Shown here piece by piece: positions 11,632 through 20,968 of a DNA stretch of 64,000 nt. Made by a program: the position numbers and the translations under genes. The stretch's first letter is position 1. Every line of letters begins with the position of its first letter. The stretch lies in contig JACDEB010000002.1 in assembly GCA_013816595.1 (NCBI GenBank), forward strand, positions 1-64,000, read 5' to 3'. Below the pieces are notes generated by a model. It was not told where the DNA came from. It worked only from the letters and a program-made list of their open reading frames with translations, and did not search any database. This DNA is from Sphingomonas sp. (lineage in GTDB: Bacteria > Pseudomonadota > Alphaproteobacteria > Sphingomonadales > Sphingomonadaceae).

Positions 11632-12759
11632 ATGGTCGAGCAGGACTTTTACGAACTGCTGGGGATTCAGCGCGGCGCCGATGACGCCGCGATCAAGGCA
11701 GCATATCGGACGATGGCCAAGGAATGCCATCCCGACCGCCATGGCGGCTGCGCCGACCAGGAAGCGCGGTTCAAAGCCATCAGCCACGCCTATGAGGTAC
11801 TCAAGGATTCGCAAAAGCGTGCCGCCTACGACCGCTTCGGCCCTGCCGCCTTTCAGAATGGCGGCGGCGGCGGCGCGGATCCCTTTGGCGGAGGGCAGGG
11901 CTTCGAAGGCTTTTCGGATATTTTCTCGTCGATTTTCGGCGAATTCATGGATCCGCGCGGACAGCGGCAGAACGCCGCGCGCGGGGCCGATTTGCGCTAC
12001 GATATCGAACTTAGCCTGGAAGACGCGTTCACCGGCATCGAAAAGACCGTGACCCTGGACGCGCTCGGCACTTGCACCGCATGCAAGGGCCGGGGCTGTG
12101 CCATAGCCGATCATTGCGCCGAAACCTGCGGCACCTGCGGCGGGGCCGGCAAGGTTCGCGCCCAGCAGGGCTTCTTCGTGGTCGAGCGCGGCTGCCCGAC
12201 CTGTCGCGGCAGCGGCCAGGTGATTTCCGACCCGTGCGCCAATTGCGGCGGCGAAGGCCGCGCCCTCAACCAGCGAAAATTGTCGGTCAACATCCCCGCC
12301 GGAGTCGACGAAGGCACCCGCATCCGCGTTGCCGGCGAAGGCGAAGCGGGGATTCGCGGGGCATCAAGCGGCGACCTTTATCTGTTCGTCCACATGAAGC
12401 GGCACATTATTTACGAGCGCGAGGGCACCAGCCTCATCGCTGAATGCCCGATCAGTTTCACGACTGCAGCGTTGGGCGGGTCGATCGAGCTTCCCGGGAT
12501 CGACGGTAAATCGGTCGAAATCAAGATTCCCGCCGGGCTTCAATCGGGCGAGCAATTGCGCCATCGCGGTTCGGGCATGAGCGTGCTCAACGGTCGTGGC
12601 CGTGGCGATTTGGTCGCCCGGATGCTGGTCGAAACGCCGACGAAACTGTCGAAGGAGCAAAAGGGAATTCTCGAGCAGTTTCGCGCTGTCGAAACGGGCG
12701 ACGAATGCCCGGCGAGCAAGGGCTTCTTCAGCCGCATCCGCGACATATTAGGCGCCTGA
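11632..12759 (+). CDS. dnaJ: Molecular chaperone DnaJ
   Basis: J domain with HPD; zinc-finger motifs [32 protein letters not shown]. Confidence 0.97.
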   Translation: MVEQDFYELLGIQRGADDAAIKAAYRTMAKECHPDRHGGCADQEARFKAISHAYEVLKDSQKRAAYDRFGPAAFQNGGGGGADPFGGGQGFEGFSDIFSSIFGEFMDPRGQRQNAARGADLRYDIELSLEDAFTGIEKTVTLDALGTCTACKGRGCAIADHCAETCGTCGGAGKVRAQQGFFVVERGCPTCRGSGQVISDPCANCGGEGRALNQRKLSVNIPAGVDEGTRIRVAGEGEAGIRGASSGDLYLFVHMKRHIIYEREGTSLIAECPISFTTAALGGSIELPGIDGKSVEIKIPAGLQSGEQLRHRGSGMSVLNGRGRGDLVARMLVETPTKLSKEQKGILEQFRAVETGDECPASKGFFSRIRDILGA

Positions 12760-13587
12760 ACGCCCCACGCGCAGTTCGACGACAATGATTTGGAGCGCGA
12801 GGATGCGGGCGAACAGGCGGGCAATGCTTCGCCGTTCCACGCTGACGTGGCGCGGGGAATGATGGAGGCAGCAGACTGCCCCCCAGGACTCTGCTCCGTT
12901 GGCGAGCGGGAGGATCATGGCCGCTTTGGCGCCGCTTTCCGCGAGCCATATGCGTTCTTCGGTCGCGGGCTCGCGCAGGACTGATCGTGGCGTGTTGATC
13001 TGGTGGTCGAGGTCGAATTGAAGGGCAACCGCGGCTGAATTCAGGTCGACCACCATGAAATCATCGAAACCCGGTGCCAAGGCCGGCGGGCTCAGCGCCG
13101 TTCGGGCGGAAAATGCCTTCAATCCCGTCCTGGTCCAGATCGACACTTGATCGAACCCGGTCAGCGCCCGGGTCTGCCGCGCTGCCTGCTCGTTTAACCG
13201 GGTGACATCATCGCCATCGTCGATCCGCGCCAGCATTCCTTCGATGACCCCGACCGAATCGCCGAATCCGTGCCTGCCGGAGCGTTCGGCGTCGATCCCG
13301 AAACCATCATCATTCCGCCGGATCGACAAGTCGAAGGGCGTGCCGCCATCGACCAGGGCGATCTGGAAAAGATGCTCGGTCGTGCCGGCGCCCGGAAGCA
13401 GCGTCATGCGGTTGCGGATGTCGTGGATCGCAGTTTCCGAAAACAGGTCCGTGACGGGGCGCCCGAGGATCGAGTTCGCGGACGCCGGGAGGAAGTCGCC
13501 GACATTGGCGGAGACCGCGCTCACTCGCCAATCGCTCGACAGGCCGAGATGGAATCCAATCGGCTGAATCGTCGGCGCTTCGGCCAT
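12748..13587 (-). CDS. Degenerate phytochrome-like PAS-GAF protein without PHY or kinase output
   Basis: IQPIGFHLGLSSDWRVSAVSANV, LTGFDQVSIW, ESWGAVCCLHHSPRHVSVERRSIARLFARILALQI resemble the bacteriophytochrome chromophore module. Confidence 0.6.
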   Translation of the reverse strand: MAEAPTIQPIGFHLGLSSDWRVSAVSANVGDFLPASANSILGRPVTDLFSETAIHDIRNRMTLLPGAGTTEHLFQIALVDGGTPFDLSIRRNDDGFGIDAERSGRHGFGDSVGVIEGMLARIDDGDDVTRLNEQAARQTRALTGFDQVSIWTRTGLKAFSARTALSPPALAPGFDDFMVVDLNSAAVALQFDLDHQINTPRSVLREPATEERIWLAESGAKAAMILPLANGAESWGAVCCLHHSPRHVSVERRSIARLFARILALQIIVVELRVGRSGA

Positions 13588-13593
13588 GACCTG

Positions 13594-14919
13594 TTATTCT
13601 TCCTGGCCGAACACGCGCCCAAAAATCGTGTCGACATGTTTGAAATGATAATCGAGATCGAACAGCCCATCGAGCTCGGCCGCGGGCAATTTCGCGGTCA
13701 CTTCGGGGTCGGCCTTGAGCAGATCGAGCAGCGACAACTGCCCGTCGCTTTCCCACACCTTCATCGCATTGCGCTGGACAAGGGCGTAGCTGTCTTCGCG
13801 GTTCATTCCGGCCTGGGTCAGCGCCAGAAGCACGCGCTGCGAATGGATCAGCCCGCCCATTCGATCGAGGTTCTTTTGCATCCGTTCGGGGTAGACGAGC
13901 AATTTGTCGATGACATTGGTCAGCCGGGCGAGCGCGAAATCGAGCGTGATCGTGGCGTCCGGCCCGATGAACCGCTCGACCGAGGAATGCGAGATGTCGC
14001 GCTCGTGCCACAAGGCGACATTCTCCAGCGCCGGAAGCGCTGCCGAACGGACGACCCGGGCTAGGCCGGTAAGGTTTTCGGTCAGCACCGGATTGCGCTT
14101 GTGCGGCATCGCCGAACTGCCCTTCTGCCCGGGCGCGAAATATTCCTCGGCCTCAAGCACCTCGGTGCGCTGGAGATGGCGGATTTCGACCGCCAGCCGC
14201 TCGATCGAACTGGCAATGACGCCGAGCGTCGCGAAGAACATCGCGTGGCGGTCGCGCGGGATGATCTGGGTCGAGACCGGCTCGGCGGACAGACCGAGTT
14301 CCTTGGCGATATGCGCTTCGACCGACGGCGGGACATTGGCGAAGGTCCCGATCGCACCCGAAATCGCGCAGGTGGCGATGTCGTCGCGCGCTGCCACCAG
14401 CCGGGCGCGATTGCGGGCGAATTCGGCATAAGCCTGGGCCAGTTTCAGACCGAAGGTGGTCGGCTCCGCGTGAATGCCGTGGCTTCGGCCCATGGTCGGG
14501 GTCAGTTTATGCTCGATCGCCCGCCGCTTGAGCACAACGAGCAAAGCGTCGAGATCGTCGGTCAGAAGTTCCGCGGACTGCTTCAACTGCACCGCCAGCG
14601 CCGTGTCGAGCACGTCGGAACTGGTCATGCCCTGGTGGAGCCAGCGCCGCTCGGGGCCCAATTTCTCCCCGGCCCAGGTGAGGAAGGCGATCACGTCATG
14701 CTTGGTCACCGCCTCGATGGCGTCGATCGCGGGGACGTCGATGTCGCCCAGCGCATTGGCGTCATAGGCCTTGCGGATGGTCGCTGCGTCGGCCGCGGGG
14801 ATCATCCCGATCGCGCCCATCGCTTCAGCCGCGAAGACTTCGATCTGCCACCAGATGCGGTAACGGTTTTCGGCCGACCAGATCGTCGTCATTTCCGGGC
14901 GGGAATAGCGGGGGACCAT
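13594..14919 (-). CDS. purB: Adenylosuccinate lyase
   Basis: MVPRYSRPEMTTIWSAENRYRIWWQIEVFAAEAM; signature GSSAMPHKRNP. Confidence 0.97.
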   Translation of the reverse strand: MVPRYSRPEMTTIWSAENRYRIWWQIEVFAAEAMGAIGMIPAADAATIRKAYDANALGDIDVPAIDAIEAVTKHDVIAFLTWAGEKLGPERRWLHQGMTSSDVLDTALAVQLKQSAELLTDDLDALLVVLKRRAIEHKLTPTMGRSHGIHAEPTTFGLKLAQAYAEFARNRARLVAARDDIATCAISGAIGTFANVPPSVEAHIAKELGLSAEPVSTQIIPRDRHAMFFATLGVIASSIERLAVEIRHLQRTEVLEAEEYFAPGQKGSSAMPHKRNPVLTENLTGLARVVRSAALPALENVALWHERDISHSSVERFIGPDATITLDFALARLTNVIDKLLVYPERMQKNLDRMGGLIHSQRVLLALTQAGMNREDSYALVQRNAMKVWESDGQLSLLDLLKADPEVTAKLPAAELDGLFDLDYHFKHVDTIFGRVFGQEE

Positions 14920-15083
14920 GGGGAGGGCGGCTAGCAGGGGCTGCTCGAGGGTGCAAATCCGCCCATCGCAATTTGTCCTAGTCGACAAAGGCACCTTGTG
15001 CGTACGCTCGGACCAGGTCGAATAAGATTAGAAAATGGTTTGTCGAAAGTGAATTTCTGCTATTAACCGACTCGCCGAATCGA

Positions 15084-15099
15084 TCGAACGAATGTTCGA
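15084..15099. promoter_or_regulatory. Inverted repeat TCGAAC-GAAT-GTTCGA upstream of the heptad-repeat peptide
   Basis: Perfect 6-4-6 palindrome 18 nt upstream of the ATG at 15117. Confidence 0.45.
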
Positions 15100-15116
15100 A
15101 GCGAAAAGGCATCCCC

Positions 15117-15353
15117 ATGAAAGACGTGGCCAACAAGGGTATTTCATTCGAGCTTGACGAACGTCAGGTCGAGGCGCTCAGGACAATCGCGGGTGGGCGA
15201 GCCGTGCGTTTAAGCGGAAAGCTCCGCGGTTCACGCCTCAATATCGAATTTATTGCCTGCAATTCGCCCTTTTCATCCTGTAATTCGGCTTTTTCTTCGT
15301 GCAATTCCGCGTTCTCATCCTGTAATTCGACATTCGCGTCGAAAGCGGAATAG
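15117..15353 (+). CDS. 78-aa peptide with four C-terminal CNSxF(S/A)S heptads (function unknown)
   Basis: MKDVANKGISFELDERQVEALRTIAGGRAVRLSGKLRGSRLNIEFIA+CNSPFSS/CNSAFSS/CNSAFSS/CNSTFAS; third-position changes between repeats are silent in this frame. Confidence 0.65.
   Translation: MKDVANKGISFELDERQVEALRTIAGGRAVRLSGKLRGSRLNIEFIACNSPFSSCNSAFSSCNSAFSSCNSTFASKAE
15258..15341. repeat. 21-bp tandem repeat, 4 copies, coding
   Basis: TGC AAT TCG CCC TTT TCA TCC / TGT AAT TCG GCT TTT TCT TCG / TGC AAT TCC GCG TTC TCA TCC / TGT AAT TCG ACA TTC GCG TCG. Confidence 0.95.
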
Positions 15354-15437
15354 CTCACCCTAAACCCATCATCCTCGCCATTGCGCTTCGGCGCTAGGTG
15401 TGGGGTGACTTGACTCGATAGGGAAGGCAAAAGGGCC

Positions 15438-16181
15438 ATGAACGCAGTGATGGAGGTCGTTCGCGATCGATTGCCGAGTCTTGAAACTGAATGCCCCATG
15501 TATTGGTCCGCATTCGGACAGGCGTGGCTTGCTCATCCGCCTCCCTACGGGGAGGCTTGGTATGGCGACCTTTTCCGCGAAAAGGCGATTGATTTAGAAT
15601 GGCTGGCCGGGATCATAGCACTTAATTCGCGAAAAGAAGCGGACGGTGCCCGCCAGCTATGGGCTTTTGCCTGACGAATAAGCGATGACGTTATTCGACC
15701 CCAGGTTCGGCAGCATGCCATCGACGAGGCGCGTCACGCCGCTTTTTACATAGCAATGCTGGAACTAATGTTTCCGGGCGCATTTGCGGCGCAGGATTTG
15801 GCTCGTCTGCGATCAAATGTCCCGCGATTCGATCGCGAAAACGACAGTTTGGACGCAGATCGTCTGGCTTCAACCGATGCAATCATCGACGAAACCGTTC
15901 AAATGAACATTGGAGAGGTGCGAACCCTCATCAACCAGGTGCTAATGCGACCGTTTGTCGCCTACCTGACGCCCGACGAAAACCGGCAACGCGCATTGAA
16001 ATTGATCGATGGACTTGGCGATGATGAGGCGGTGCATATTGAATATACAGCCCGTCTGATCGAAGGGTTCGGTAATCGCGACAGGGTAGCTCATTTTGCC
16101 GCGCTTCGCCTCGAAGAATTCAATGGGATTACCCGGAGAGAAGTGGGATCGGCCGAAGGAGTTCGCGAAGTTTTCGCGTAG
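15438..16181 (+). pseudogene. Ferritin-like di-iron protein interrupted by one in-frame TGA (15672-15674)
   Basis: ORFs 15438..15674 and 15756..16181 share a frame with no other stop between them; joined translation ...KEADGARQLWAFA*RISDDVIRPQVRQHAIDEARHAAFYIAML...MNIGEVRTLINQ...DDEAVHIEYTARLIEGF; E / ExxH / E / ExxH ligand pattern. Confidence 0.65.
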
Positions 16182-16192
16182 TGCGATGCGGA

Positions 16193-16675
16193 ATGGAAAT
16201 TTATGAGCTGCTCGCACGATACAATCGCGCGTTCAACGCCCGCCTTCGCGACATATTCGATTCCCACCCCCGCGCGGCCTCAGACGTCATCTTGATCCAG
16301 CTCAATCATGTGGCGGTGATGGACATTGTCTGGATCGCTCGTCTGAGTGGATCGCCCGATGCGCGTTCCGAAAGCTCTATGGAAGCGATCTTGTTTGAGT
16401 GAGCGGAAACATGGTGGGTCGCCCGCGATGACCTCGATTGCCGCATTGATACCATAGTAAGCGACGCTTCGAGCAACCCTTGCGAGGCGGAGCGCGCGAT
16501 CGAATTCGTGAGCAAGGCCGACGGCGTCAAAGTGACGTGCCGGTGGGACCATGCGCTCGTCCATCTGTTCAATCATCAATCACTGCATCGAGGCGAAATC
16601 CTGCGATTGCTGAGCGATCAGGTCATTGCATTTGGTAATTCCGACCTGCTCCCGTTCATTGTGCGTGCGGCCTGA
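16193..16675 (+). pseudogene. DinB/YfiT-like four-helix protein interrupted by one in-frame TGA (16400-16402)
   Basis: Joined translation MEIYELLARYNRAFNARL...LIQLNHVAVMDIVWIARLSG...AILFE*AETWWVARDDLD...DHALVHLFNHQSLHRGEILRLLSDQ...; His-triad positions present. Confidence 0.7.
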
Positions 16676-16685
16676 TCTTTCAGTC

Positions 16686-17419
16686 TTAAATCAACCCGCT
16701 CGCTTTCATGCTCGTCCGCCCGCTCGCGCCGACGATCACATGGTCGTGAACCGCGATCTTCATATGCCGGCCCGCATCGACCAGGTCGCGGTCAGGCGGA
16801 TGTCCTGGCTCGACGGGCTGGGATCGCCGCTGGGGTGGTTGTGGACGATGATCAGCGCGGTCGCTCCGAGCACGATGGCGCGGGCGATGACTTCGCGGAC
16901 GTGGACCGAGGCTTCGTCGACGCTGCCCTGCCACAGGGCTTCGTTGGCGATCAGCATGTTCTTGGCGTTGAGGAACAGGATCCGCACTTCCTCGACCCGC
17001 GCATGGGCCATTGCGGCGTGGAGATAATCGCCAAGTGCATCCCAGCTGGCGAGGATCGGTCGCTGTTCGATGCGCGTTTCGAGCAGTCGCAGCGCGGTTG
17101 CCTGGGCGATCTTAAGCGCCGCCACTGTCGCTTCGCTAAGGCCGTCGCGGGCAAGGGTCTGCGGGCTCGCCGACAATAAGGGACCGATGCCGCCGAAATC
17201 GTGGAGCAGACGCTTGGCCAAAGGTTTGGTGTCGACCCGCGGGATGGTCAGCGCGAGCAGATATTCGAGCAGCTCATAATCGTGAAAGCCTTCGGGGCCG
17301 CCCTCGAGCAGGCGCTGGCGAAGTCGCGCGCGATGACCGCCCGATCCGATTGCTTCAGTTTTGTTCGGAGCATGCCCGTGCACGCCGCCCCTTTCGCGAC
17401 ATTTCCGAGCGCTGAGCAC
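16686..17419 (-). pseudogene. radC: RadC (MPN/JAB domain) with a 1-nt frameshift near 16790
   Basis: Main frame ends HNHPSGDPSPSSQDIRLT-ATWSMRAGI*; another frame continues RDLVDAGRHMKIAVHDHVIVGASGRTSMKASGLI*. Confidence 0.8.
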
Positions 17420-17441
17420 TAGACCATATTAGCTTTGTCAT

Positions 17442-20400
17442 GTGAAGGGTCGTGGCGTTGCTGGAACGGTGGCGCGTGGCGAGGGTTTGAAGACTTCGAT
17501 GGTTGCACGGCGAAGCGAAACTGAGCGCAGCACGTCGGCTGGGGCCGGCGACAGCATGGTCGTGAGCCGCTGGTCGTGGGGCCGGCTGGCGAGCGTGATC
17601 GCGATCGGCGTCCTCATTGCCTTGCTGGCGATCATCGCGACGGTGTGGATCGAACGGCGGCCCCTGGCTACGCGCTTCCTCCAGAACGAGCTTGACCGGC
17701 GCGGGGTCGAGGCACGCTACACGCTCGACCGAGTCGGATTCCGCTCGCAGCAGGTCAGCAATCTTGTCATCGGCGACCCCACGCACCCCGATCTCACTGC
17801 CCGCCATGCCGAAATCCAGACTCGTCTGACGTGGACCGGAAGCTTCGAGGTCTATCGCATTGTCGCGCGCGGGGTGCGTCTTCGCGGCCAGCTTGTCGGC
17901 GGCAAGGTTCACTGGGGCCAGATCGACAAATTGCTTCCGCCGCCAAGCGACAAGCCGTTCACTCTGCCCAATTTCGCGCTCGACATCGCCGATTCGACGA
18001 TTGCTCTGAAAACGCCGTTCGGGCCAGTGGGGATCGCGCTCGCCGGTTCGGGCCAGCTGAGCGGCGGGTTCAAGGGCCGCGCGGCAGTGGTCAGTCGACG
18101 GCTCGCGCCCGGCCGCTGTGTCGCCGATCAGTTGCGCGCCAATCTCGCGGTCGCGGTCGAGGCCCGGCGCCCGAACGTCGATGGCCCGGTCACCCTCGCC
18201 AGTTTCCGCTGCCCCTCGAGCCACTTGGCGATCAACCAGCCGCGGTTCGATGCCAAGGCCAGCTTCAACGAAAGTTTCACCAGCGTCGATGGATCGGGGC
18301 GAATGGCGATGGCGACCTTTGTCGCTGGCGCCAACGGGCTCGCCTCGGCGGTCGGCGACCTCACCTACAAGGGGCCGCTAAGCGACGTCCGCGGTCATGT
18401 GAAGCTCGCCGCACAGCGCTCGCGGCTGGCGACCATCACTGCCGATCGCACCCGGCTCGACGCGCGCTATGGCCTCGGCATCGCCAACGGCAAGCTGTCG
18501 CTGGTCGGCCAATTCAGCGCCGACAGTGCCAAGCTCGACGACAGGATGCTGGCAAGTGTGTCGGGGCCGCTGGCCGCCGCCGCCAAGACACCGATCGGAC
18601 CGGTCGCAACCGCGATCGGCAATGCGATCAAGCGGACGTCCGACAATTTCCACATCGCCGGGGGCATTCGGCTGGTCAATTTCCCCGGCGGTGGCGGGGC
18701 CCGGATCAATGACGCGACGATCATCGGCCCGAACGGCGCGCGGGCGCATATTTCCGGCGGTACCGGGGTGACCTATTACTGGCCCGAAGCGCGCCTGAGG
18801 ATCGACGGAACGATCGCCACGGGCGGCGGCGGACTGCCGCAAGGCCAGGTTGTTCTGTCGCAGCCAAGGCCGGGCGCACCGATGAGCGGGCTCGCCACCT
18901 TTGCGCCGTACACGGTCAACGGATCGCGGCTGACGTTGACGCCGATACGCTTCGCCGGGTCTGCCGATGGTTCGACCCGGGTCAGCACCGTGGCGCAACT
19001 CGACGGGCCCTTTCCCCAAGGCCAAGTGACAGCGCTTCGGCTGCCGATCGAGGGCCGGATCGGGCGCGGCGGGTCGTTCGCATTTGGATCGTCCTGCGCC
19101 GTGGTCAGCTTCGATTATGCCCGGTTCGGAGCGCTCGCGCTTGAGCGGACCCGGCTTCCGGTCTGTCCGCTGGGCCGCTCGATCATCGCCAAGAATGGCA
19201 GCGGGCCGGTGATGACCAGCGCCCGCATCGGCGCGACCACGCTCAACGGCCGGCTGGGCAAAGCACCGTTCCAGCTCAACACATCCGCCGGGCGCTTCAT
19301 GGGCCAGCGTTTCACCCTCGACAGCATCAGGGCGCGGCTCGGCAAGAGCGAGGCTCCGATCCGCTTCGACGCCACCCGGCTCGATGGCAATTTCGCGGGC
19401 AGCGGGATTTCGGGCACGTTCGACGGCGGCAATGCGGTCATCGGCAATGTGCCGCTTTTGCTGAGCAAGGCGGCGGGCAAGTGGCGGCTCTATCACGGCG
19501 ACCTCGCGGTCGACGCCCGGACGACCATTTCCGACCGGCTCGACAATCCGCGCTTCTATCCGTTGGCCAGCGACGATCTTCACTTGACCATCGCCGGTGA
19601 CGTGGTGCGCGCCACCGGATCGATCCGCCAGCCTGGGTCGGGCGTAAAGGTAGCGAACGTCAATCTCGAACATTTGCTGGCCAGCGGCCTGGGCCACGCC
19701 AACCTCGATGTTCCGGGATTGACCTTCGGCTCTGGCTTGCAGCCGGACGATCTCACGCGGCTGACCCAGGGCGTGATCGCGCTCGTCAACGGCACGATCA
19801 GCGGTTCGGGACGGATCGACTGGAACAAGCAGGGCAAGGTGACGTCCAGCGGCGACTTTTCGACCTCAAGCCTCGACCTCGCGGCGCCGTTCGGACCGGT
19901 CGGCGGAATCAGCGGGACAATCCACTTCAACGATCTGCTCGGCCTGACCACCGCGCCGGGGCAAGTGTTGACCACACAGTCGATCAACCCCGGTATCCTG
20001 GTCGAAAACGGAGCGATCCATTACCAATTGCTGCCGCACCAGCTGGTCAAGATCGAACGCGGCGAATGGCCGTTCATGGGCGGCACTTTGGTGCTCCACG
20101 AAACCGTGATCAACTTTGCCCGCCCGACCGACAAACGGCTGACGTTCGAAGTCATCGGTCTCGACGCCAATGTCTTCGTCAGCAGCCTGGGCTTCAAGGA
20201 GATAAAGGCGAGCGGGCGCTTCGACGGATTCCTGCCGATGATCTTCGATGAAAACGGCGGCCGGATCGTCGGCGGTCGGCTCGACGCGCGGCCCGAAGGC
20301 GGTACCCTGTCCTATGTCGGGGCGATCAACCGCGCCAATCTCGGTTTCGCCGCCAAGGCGGCCTTCGATGCGCTTAAGGACCTGCGCTACAAAGCCATGG

Positions 20401-20744
20401 TCGTCCGTCTCGACGGCGACTTGTCGGGCGAATTCGCGACCAAGATCACGATCGACCAATTGGGGCTGAGCGGCTCGTCGGGCGGCGCCAAGCTGCTTCG
20501 AGGCGCCTTCGCCAAGGTCCCGTTCCGGTTCAATATCAATATTCGCGGCCCATTCCGGTCGCTGATCCAGACCGCCAAATATTATCGCGATCCGCGCCCG
20601 CAGGTCGACCAGGTCCTCACGCGCCCGCTCGATTCGATCCCCGGGATTGCCACCGAAGTGCGGCGCAACGAGGAAAATCAGACTCAGACCCAAACTCCGC
20701 CCGCAGCGCCGGAGATTACCACCACCACGACCCCGCCCCAATGA
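17442..20744 (+). CDS. ydbH: YdbH-family intermembrane transport protein (AsmA-like)
   Basis: 1100 aa; N-terminal TM; C-terminal region GGTLSYVG...FDALKDLRYKAMVVRLDGDLSGEF; followed by YnbE-like and YdbL-like genes. Confidence 0.82.
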   Translation: MKGRGVAGTVARGEGLKTSMVARRSETERSTSAGAGDSMVVSRWSWGRLASVIAIGVLIALLAIIATVWIERRPLATRFLQNELDRRGVEARYTLDRVGFRSQQVSNLVIGDPTHPDLTARHAEIQTRLTWTGSFEVYRIVARGVRLRGQLVGGKVHWGQIDKLLPPPSDKPFTLPNFALDIADSTIALKTPFGPVGIALAGSGQLSGGFKGRAAVVSRRLAPGRCVADQLRANLAVAVEARRPNVDGPVTLASFRCPSSHLAINQPRFDAKASFNESFTSVDGSGRMAMATFVAGANGLASAVGDLTYKGPLSDVRGHVKLAAQRSRLATITADRTRLDARYGLGIANGKLSLVGQFSADSAKLDDRMLASVSGPLAAAAKTPIGPVATAIGNAIKRTSDNFHIAGGIRLVNFPGGGGARINDATIIGPNGARAHISGGTGVTYYWPEARLRIDGTIATGGGGLPQGQVVLSQPRPGAPMSGLATFAPYTVNGSRLTLTPIRFAGSADGSTRVSTVAQLDGPFPQGQVTALRLPIEGRIGRGGSFAFGSSCAVVSFDYARFGALALERTRLPVCPLGRSIIAKNGSGPVMTSARIGATTLNGRLGKAPFQLNTSAGRFMGQRFTLDSIRARLGKSEAPIRFDATRLDGNFAGSGISGTFDGGNAVIGNVPLLLSKAAGKWRLYHGDLAVDARTTISDRLDNPRFYPLASDDLHLTIAGDVVRATGSIRQPGSGVKVANVNLEHLLASGLGHANLDVPGLTFGSGLQPDDLTRLTQGVIALVNGTISGSGRIDWNKQGKVTSSGDFSTSSLDLAAPFGPVGGISGTIHFNDLLGLTTAPGQVLTTQSINPGILVENGAIHYQLLPHQLVKIERGEWPFMGGTLVLHETVINFARPTDKRLTFEVIGLDANVFVSSLGFKEIKASGRFDGFLPMIFDENGGRIVGGRLDARPEGGTLSYVGAINRANLGFAAKAAFDALKDLRYKAMVVRLDGDLSGEFATKITIDQLGLSGSSGGAKLLRGAFAKVPFRFNINIRGPFRSLIQTAKYYRDPRPQVDQVLTRPLDSIPGIATEVRRNEENQTQTQTPPAAPEITTTTTPPQ

Positions 20745-20968
20745 AGGACCGATCAATGACACCAAGCAAACACGGGACCGGCCTGATCGCGCTGGCGGCG
20801 CTCAGCGCACCGCTCGGCGGCTGCATTTCGGTCAAAACGCCGGACAAGCCGATCGAGATCAACCTCAATGTCACGATCCGCCAGGAGGTCGTCGTTCGCC
20901 TCCAGAAGGATGTCGAGCAATTGATCAACCAGAACCCCGAAGCCTTCCCTCAGCAGCCCAAGCAATGA
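20741..20968 (+). CDS. ynbE: YnbE-family lipoprotein
   Basis: GGCISVKTPDKPIEINLNVTIRQEVVVRLQKDVEQLINQNPEAFP. Confidence 0.88.
   Translation: MKDRSMTPSKHGTGLIALAALSAPLGGCISVKTPDKPIEINLNVTIRQEVVVRLQKDVEQLINQNPEAFPQQPKQ

Noticed and set aside
15258-15341. CRISPR-like array
   Set aside because: Contiguous 21-bp coding repeats without spacers; no cas genes in the window
15164-15499. Antisense ORF with leucine-zipper-like heptads (VELQDENAELHEEKAELQDEKGELQAIN)
   Set aside because: Same 21-bp repeat read backwards; differences between copies change amino acids in this frame (Q/H, D/E, N/K) but are mostly silent on the + strand, so the + frame is the better coding candidate
16403-16426. SECIS-like hairpin after the DinB TGA
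   Set aside because: Only 4 bp (GCGG/CCGC) with a large loop; too weak to support
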